Positions 60,182 to 64,000 of a stretch of DNA of 64,000 nt are shown piece after piece; the stretch's first letter is position 1, and every line of letters starts with the position of its first letter. The DNA comes from Roseiarcus sp963726105 (lineage in GTDB: Bacteria > Pseudomonadota > Alphaproteobacteria > Rhizobiales > Beijerinckiaceae): positions 186,001 to 250,000 of the forward strand of contig CAVSBJ010000004.1 in assembly GCA_963726105.1 (NCBI GenBank), in the 5' to 3' direction. The position numbers and the translations under genes were made by a program. The notes beneath the pieces are model-generated. The model searched no databases. It had not been told where the DNA came from and was given only the letters and a program-made list of their open reading frames with translations.

Positions 60182-61000
60182 TTCCCGCGGCGTCGGCGGA
60201 TGTCCTTGGGGATGCGCAGAGCCAGAGGCGCTCCAGTTCGGCGCCGGATTCGCTCGGTGACGACGACACCGGGCGTGGCGCATGACCTTCTGATCGCCGG
60301 CTTCGACAACCAAGGCGCGAGTTCAACGCAGGGGCAAACGCAAATAAGTCCACGTAAACGCTAGCAAGCCGCCAGTAAACGCTAGTAAAAGCCCTAGCGC
60401 TTAGTAGCGTTTATTTTTCCGAATCGGCGCTTTTCAAAGGGTTGCGAGCGATTCAAATAAGGAAATGCTCCTCGGCTTCCCGTTTCGCGCGCCGGTTGTG
60501 GTTGAGCCCGCGTGTCAAACAGCCAATGGCCGCTCTTCGCCCCGCCGAGCCTGAGCGCGAGAACTGATTCCATAATAACGAACATGATGCGGCATATTTC
60601 TGATTTTGTCAAGACAAAAGTCGGCGGCGGACAAACCTCTTCCCGGCGGGGCGGACCCTGTCCAGAGCGACTGGCCTTTCGGCCATCGAGGCTTCCAATC
60701 CCGCGCGCCGCTGCGCCGGACCAAACCCGGCGCGGCCGTCCGCCTCGGTTCGACCTGAATGGTCGGACGGTCTCAAGCCGCAAAGGCAGAATCGCGAGGA
60801 CCCGCGGGCCTGACCCCATGGCGCCGCAGCGATCCAGTAGACTGAAGCTCACGTCTCCTCTTGGCTTTCGTCGGCCGTGGCTCCGCATGGACGCTTTGAG
60901 GGGGGTAATGGCACGAAAAGGCTCGCTTTCGGCACGGACTTTGCCTCCTTCCGTTTTGTCAGCAAAAGCGCCATCTTAGGTGGAGAGGTCAGGAGCGACA
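60182..61000. other. Gap between thrS and the xdh genes
   Basis: These 819 nt contain no gene I can support; open frames on both strands are arginine/proline-rich chance frames. Features seen are a repeated GTAAACGCTAG element (60354-60364 and 60375-60385) with an inverted third copy forming a terminator-like hairpin (60376-60418). An AT-rich patch at about 60568-60612 could hold the xdhA promoter. Confidence 0.55.
60376..60418 (+). terminator. Hairpin with T-run, possible terminator
   Basis: TAAACGCTA (60376-60384) pairs with TAGCGTTTA (60405-60413) and is followed by TTTTT. The loop of 20 nt is long and the stem is only 9 bp. It lies about 195 nt after thrS. Confidence 0.5.
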
Positions 61001-62491
61001 ATGTCGTCTGAGGCCAGACAAACCGGCGCGCGAGATGCGCTGCGCTTCCGTTTTCGCGGCGGAGATGTCGAGCTTCGACAGTTCTCCCCTCGCGCCACCG
61101 TCCTCGACTGGCTGCGGGAGGACATGGGAGCGAAGGGAACCAAGGAAGGATGCGCCGAAGGAGACTGCGGCGCGTGCACCGTGGTGCTGGCGCGGCTGAG
61201 CGGAGGTCGGCTTACTTACGAGCCGTTCAATGCCTGTATTCTGCTCCTCGGCCAACTCGACGGCGCGGAGTTGATCACGATCGAGGATCTCGCCTTCGGC
61301 GGCGAACTGCATCCGCTGCAGCAGGCGATGGTCGACACCCACGCCTCGCAATGCGGCTTCTGTACGCCCGGGATCGTGATGAGCTTGTTTGCGGCGTACC
61401 ATTCCGGCGGCCCCATGACGTATGCGGGGCTTTGCGATCAGCTTGCGGGCAATCTCTGCCGGTGCACCGGTTATCGCCCGATCATCGCAGCGGCGCTGCA
61501 GACTTCGGTCGGTGAGCCTGTCGACCATTTCGCCGCGACGTCTCAGGAGCGCGCTGCTGCGCTCGACGCCCTCGTCGATGGTAAAGACGTGTTCGTCGGC
61601 GGCGAAGCGGCCTTCTTTGCCGCTCCGGCAAGCCTCGATTCGCTGGCTGCGCTCTATGCGCGCTTTCCCGATGCGACCCTCGTCGGCGGGGCGACCGATG
61701 TCGGGCTCTGGGTCACCAAGCAATTGCGCGACCTGAAGCGCGTGATCTGGCTGGGCAGGGTCGCCGGGCTGGACAAGATCGGAGAGAGCGCTGAGGGCGC
61801 GCTTTCGCTCGGGGCGACTTTGACGTTGGAGGACGCGGCCCCGCTGCTTGGCGAGATCCATCCCGATTTGAGTGAATTGCTGCGGCGTTTCGGCTCAAAA
61901 CAGGTGCGGATCAGCGGAACGGTCGGAGGAAACATCGCCAATGGATCGCCGATCGGCGATCTCGCGCCGGCGCTGATTGCGCTGGGGGGCAGGGTGGTCT
62001 TGCGCAAGGGAGACAAGACGCGCGCACTGGCGCTGGAAGACTTCTTCATCGCCTATGGCAAGCAGGATCGCGAGCCGGGCGAGTTCGTCCTGGCCGCCGA
62101 GGCGCCGCCGCTCGCCGCCCACCAGCGCTACCGCGCCTTCAAGGTGTCGAAGCGCTTCGATGAGGACATTTCCGCCGTCATGCTCGCGGTGCGCTTCGAC
62201 CTCGATGGACGGGAAATTCTCAGCGCGCGCATTGCCTGCGGGGGCATGGCGGCGACGCCAAAGCGCGCTGAGAAGGCTGAGCGCGCGCTTGCGGGCGCTA
62301 GCCTCGACTCGCCCGCGACCTGGCGCCGTGCGCGTGAGGCGATCAACGAGGACTTCACCCCGCTCACCGATATGCGGGCGACCGCCGCCTACCGTAAGAC
62401 GGTTGCCGCCAACCTGCTCGAAAAGGCGCTTATGGAAATCTCCGGCGCGACCGCGCCAACGCGGATTGGAATGCTGCATGCCGCCGAGTGA
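61001..62491 (+). CDS. xdhA: Xanthine dehydrogenase small subunit (2Fe-2S and FAD)
   Basis: ATG at 61001 follows AGGAG and gives 496 residues. The plant-type [2Fe-2S] domain has C51, C56, C59 and C79 (GCAEGDCGACT; FNACILL). The second [2Fe-2S] domain has C118, C121, C153 and C155 (QCGFCTPG; NLCRCTGYRP). The FAD domain carries LVGGATDVGLWVTKQ and SGTVGGNIANGSPIGDLAPA. It passes electrons from the molybdenum subunit to NAD+. It overlaps xdhB by 14 nt. Purine catabolism is the expected role. Confidence 0.94.
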   Translation: MSSEARQTGARDALRFRFRGGDVELRQFSPRATVLDWLREDMGAKGTKEGCAEGDCGACTVVLARLSGGRLTYEPFNACILLLGQLDGAELITIEDLAFGGELHPLQQAMVDTHASQCGFCTPGIVMSLFAAYHSGGPMTYAGLCDQLAGNLCRCTGYRPIIAAALQTSVGEPVDHFAATSQERAAALDALVDGKDVFVGGEAAFFAAPASLDSLAALYARFPDATLVGGATDVGLWVTKQLRDLKRVIWLGRVAGLDKIGESAEGALSLGATLTLEDAAPLLGEIHPDLSELLRRFGSKQVRISGTVGGNIANGSPIGDLAPALIALGGRVVLRKGDKTRALALEDFFIAYGKQDREPGEFVLAAEAPPLAAHQRYRAFKVSKRFDEDISAVMLAVRFDLDGREILSARIACGGMAATPKRAEKAERALAGASLDSPATWRRAREAINEDFTPLTDMRATAAYRKTVAANLLEKALMEISGATAPTRIGMLHAAE

Positions 62492-64000
62492 TGACTCAGC
62501 CGTCCTCGACGCGCCCGCGACCACGGTGGTTCACAAGCCGTTGCCGCATGATTCCGCGCGCCTGCACGTCCAGGGCGCGGCGACTTACGTCGACGATATT
62601 GGCGAGCCCGCGGGCACGCTGCACATCGCGATCGGCATGGCCAACAAGGCCTCCGGCAAATTGAAGAGCCTGGGCCTGGAGGCGGTCCGTGGCGCCCCTG
62701 GCGTCGTCGCCGTTCTGACCGCGGCCGACATTTCGGGCAAGAACGACGTCGCGCCGGTCTTCGCCGATGAGCCGTTGTTCGCCTTCGATGAGATTCTGTT
62801 CCACGGCCAGGCTTTGTTCGCGGTCGTCGCGCGCACGCGCGATCAGGCGCGCCGGGCGGCGCGGCTCGCGAAGATCGACATCGAGGCCGGAGCGCCGGCC
62901 GTCACGATCGCCGATGCGCTTGTCGGCGGCGCGCGAGTTCAAGACGACTATGCGTTCGGCCGCGGCGACGCGGCGACCGCGATCGACAAGGCCCGACGCC
63001 GGCTGGATGGCGAATTCTCTATCGGCGGCCAGGAGCACTTCTATCTCGAGGGGCAAGCGTCCTTCGCCTTTCCCGGCGAAGCGGACGAGATGACCGTCCA
63101 TGCTTCGACGCAGGATCCGACCGAGACGCAGCACATCGTCGCCCGCATCCTTGGAATACCGGACGCCTTCGTCACTGTGGAGACGCGCCGCATGGGCGGC
63201 GGCTTCGGCGGCAAGGAAAGTCAGGCTTGCGCCTGGGCTGCGATTGCCGCGCTTGCTGCGCGATTGACGGGTCGACCCTGCAAAGTCCGCCTCGATCGCG
63301 ACGACGACTTCGCCTTGACCGGCAAGCGCCACGATTTCCGCGCCGATTGGCGCGTGGGTTACGACGACGAGGGCGTGGTCGCCGGTTACGAAGTCGCGCT
63401 CAACGCGCGATGCGGCTGTTCCGCCGATCTTTCGCCCGGCGTCTGCGACCGTGCGATGTTTCATGCCGGCAACGGCTATTGGCTCCCTGACGTTTCGATC
63501 CTGACGCGCCGCCTGAAGACCAATACCGTATCCAATACCGCTTTCAGAGGCTTTGGCGGGCCGCAAGGCATGATCGCCATCGAGCGTGTCATGGACGCGA
63601 TCGCGCGCGAGCGCGGTCTCGATCCGCTCGACGTGCGCAAGGCCAATCTTTTGCGCGCCGGTTTCGATCGCACCCCGTACGATCAGACGGTCGAGGACTT
63701 CCAGACGCAGCGGGCGATCATCGAGGAGCTTGAGGTCTCGAGCGCCTATCGCGCCCGGCGCAAGCGGATCGCCGCCCTCAACGCGGAGAGTCCAATCATC
63801 AAGCGGGGCATTGCGCTGACGCCGGTGATGTTCGGGATCTCCTTCACGCTGATCCCGCTCAATCAGGCCGCCGCGCTAGTGCACGTTTATTCCGACGGCT
63901 CGATTCATCTCAACCACGGCGGCACCGAGATGGGGCAGGGCCTGTTCACCAAGGTCGCTCAAATCGTGGCGGAAGAGTTCGGCGTGCCGCTGCATTTTGT
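62478..64000 (+). CDS. xdhB: Xanthine dehydrogenase molybdopterin-binding subunit (3' end outside the window)
   Basis: ATG at 62478 opens a frame (MPPSDDSAVLDAPATTVVHK) that remains open to the window edge, 507 codons of an expected 770-790. Signatures of the molybdenum subunit are present: LPHDSARLHVQGAATYVDDI, STQDPTETQHIVARILGI, RMGGGFGGKESQACAWAAIA, NTAFRGFGGPQGMIAIERVM (with the active-site arginine), and LNHGGTEMGQGLFTKVAQIV. It oxidises hypoxanthine and xanthine at the molybdenum cofactor. A chaperone gene xdhC would normally follow outside the window. Confidence 0.94.
   Translation, partial: MPPSDDSAVLDAPATTVVHKPLPHDSARLHVQGAATYVDDIGEPAGTLHIAIGMANKASGKLKSLGLEAVRGAPGVVAVLTAADISGKNDVAPVFADEPLFAFDEILFHGQALFAVVARTRDQARRAARLAKIDIEAGAPAVTIADALVGGARVQDDYAFGRGDAATAIDKARRRLDGEFSIGGQEHFYLEGQASFAFPGEADEMTVHASTQDPTETQHIVARILGIPDAFVTVETRRMGGGFGGKESQACAWAAIAALAARLTGRPCKVRLDRDDDFALTGKRHDFRADWRVGYDDEGVVAGYEVALNARCGCSADLSPGVCDRAMFHAGNGYWLPDVSILTRRLKTNTVSNTAFRGFGGPQGMIAIERVMDAIARERGLDPLDVRKANLLRAGFDRTPYDQTVEDFQTQRAIIEELEVSSAYRARRKRIAALNAESPIIKRGIALTPVMFGISFTLIPLNQAAALVHVYSDGSIHLNHGGTEMGQGLFTKVAQIVAEEFGVPLHF

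Noticed and set aside
60394..60979. Overlapping frames on both strands between thrS and xdhA
   Set aside because: Arginine/proline/serine-rich translations without start signals or motifs; typical chance frames.

Overview
The window is a GC-rich chromosome segment from an alphaproteobacterium, most likely order Hyphomicrobiales. Support comes from the tig-clpP-clpX-lon-hupB run, the contiguous nuoA-N operon ending in birA, an RNase J gene and a methylmalonyl-CoA epimerase gene, the sdhE-mfd overlap, GTTC-N7-GTTC operators of the alphaproteobacterial LexA type, and the small ESFPASDPPA-type protein. Family-level placement (Beijerinckiaceae/Methylocystaceae-like) is a guess.

Positions 1-17050 (minus strand) hold the head and tail-tube half of a tailed prophage or gene-transfer-agent-like particle. 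In transcription order: small and large terminase, portal, XkdF-type protease, major capsid protein, connector, HK97-gp10-like and DUF3168-like proteins, tail tube, two overlapping tail assembly chaperone frames joined by a lambda-type GGGAAAG slippery site, a short tape measure, a GTA-type TIM-barrel fused to DUF2460, and a second DUF2460 protein that runs off the left edge. Two near-identical promoter modules (tandem GAAC-N7-GAAC, 6 nt, -35, 17 nt, -10) drive the terminase/portal block and the protease/capsid block. Two cargo-like genes interrupt the module: an AT-rich two-transmembrane protein lying between diverged direct repeats, and a small secreted protein on the opposite strand. No integrase, lysis or replication gene is visible.

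Positions 17.5-20.3 kb hold a CorA-like transporter with an internal stop and a Tat-exported multicopper-oxidase-fold protein without copper ligands. From 20.3 to 28.5 kb come tRNA-Leu, the protein-quality-control genes (trigger factor, ClpP, ClpX, Lon), HU, tRNA-Val, a ClpP-like periplasmic protein and tRNA-Asp. From 28.8 to 44 kb is the 14-gene complex I operon, with an unusual DUF3291 gene between nuoF and nuoG and a NuoG reading frame broken twice near its 3' end. Biotin ligase, RNase J, an SDR oxidoreductase, methylmalonyl-CoA epimerase, an EamA transporter, a YcaQ-like DNA glycosylase, an ABM-fold protein, sdhE and mfd follow.

Immediately convergent with mfd lies an AT-rich 830-residue gene joining a PD-(D/E)xK nuclease-like domain to a P-loop NTPase. 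It is the best candidate for an undescribed (anti-phage-type) system. The right end carries acylphosphatase, a small acidic protein, a frameshifted PNPOx-like gene, thrS, and xdhA-xdhB, which runs off the window. Five or more single-base frame disruptions occur in otherwise conserved genes, so sequencing or assembly indels must be weighed against real decay.
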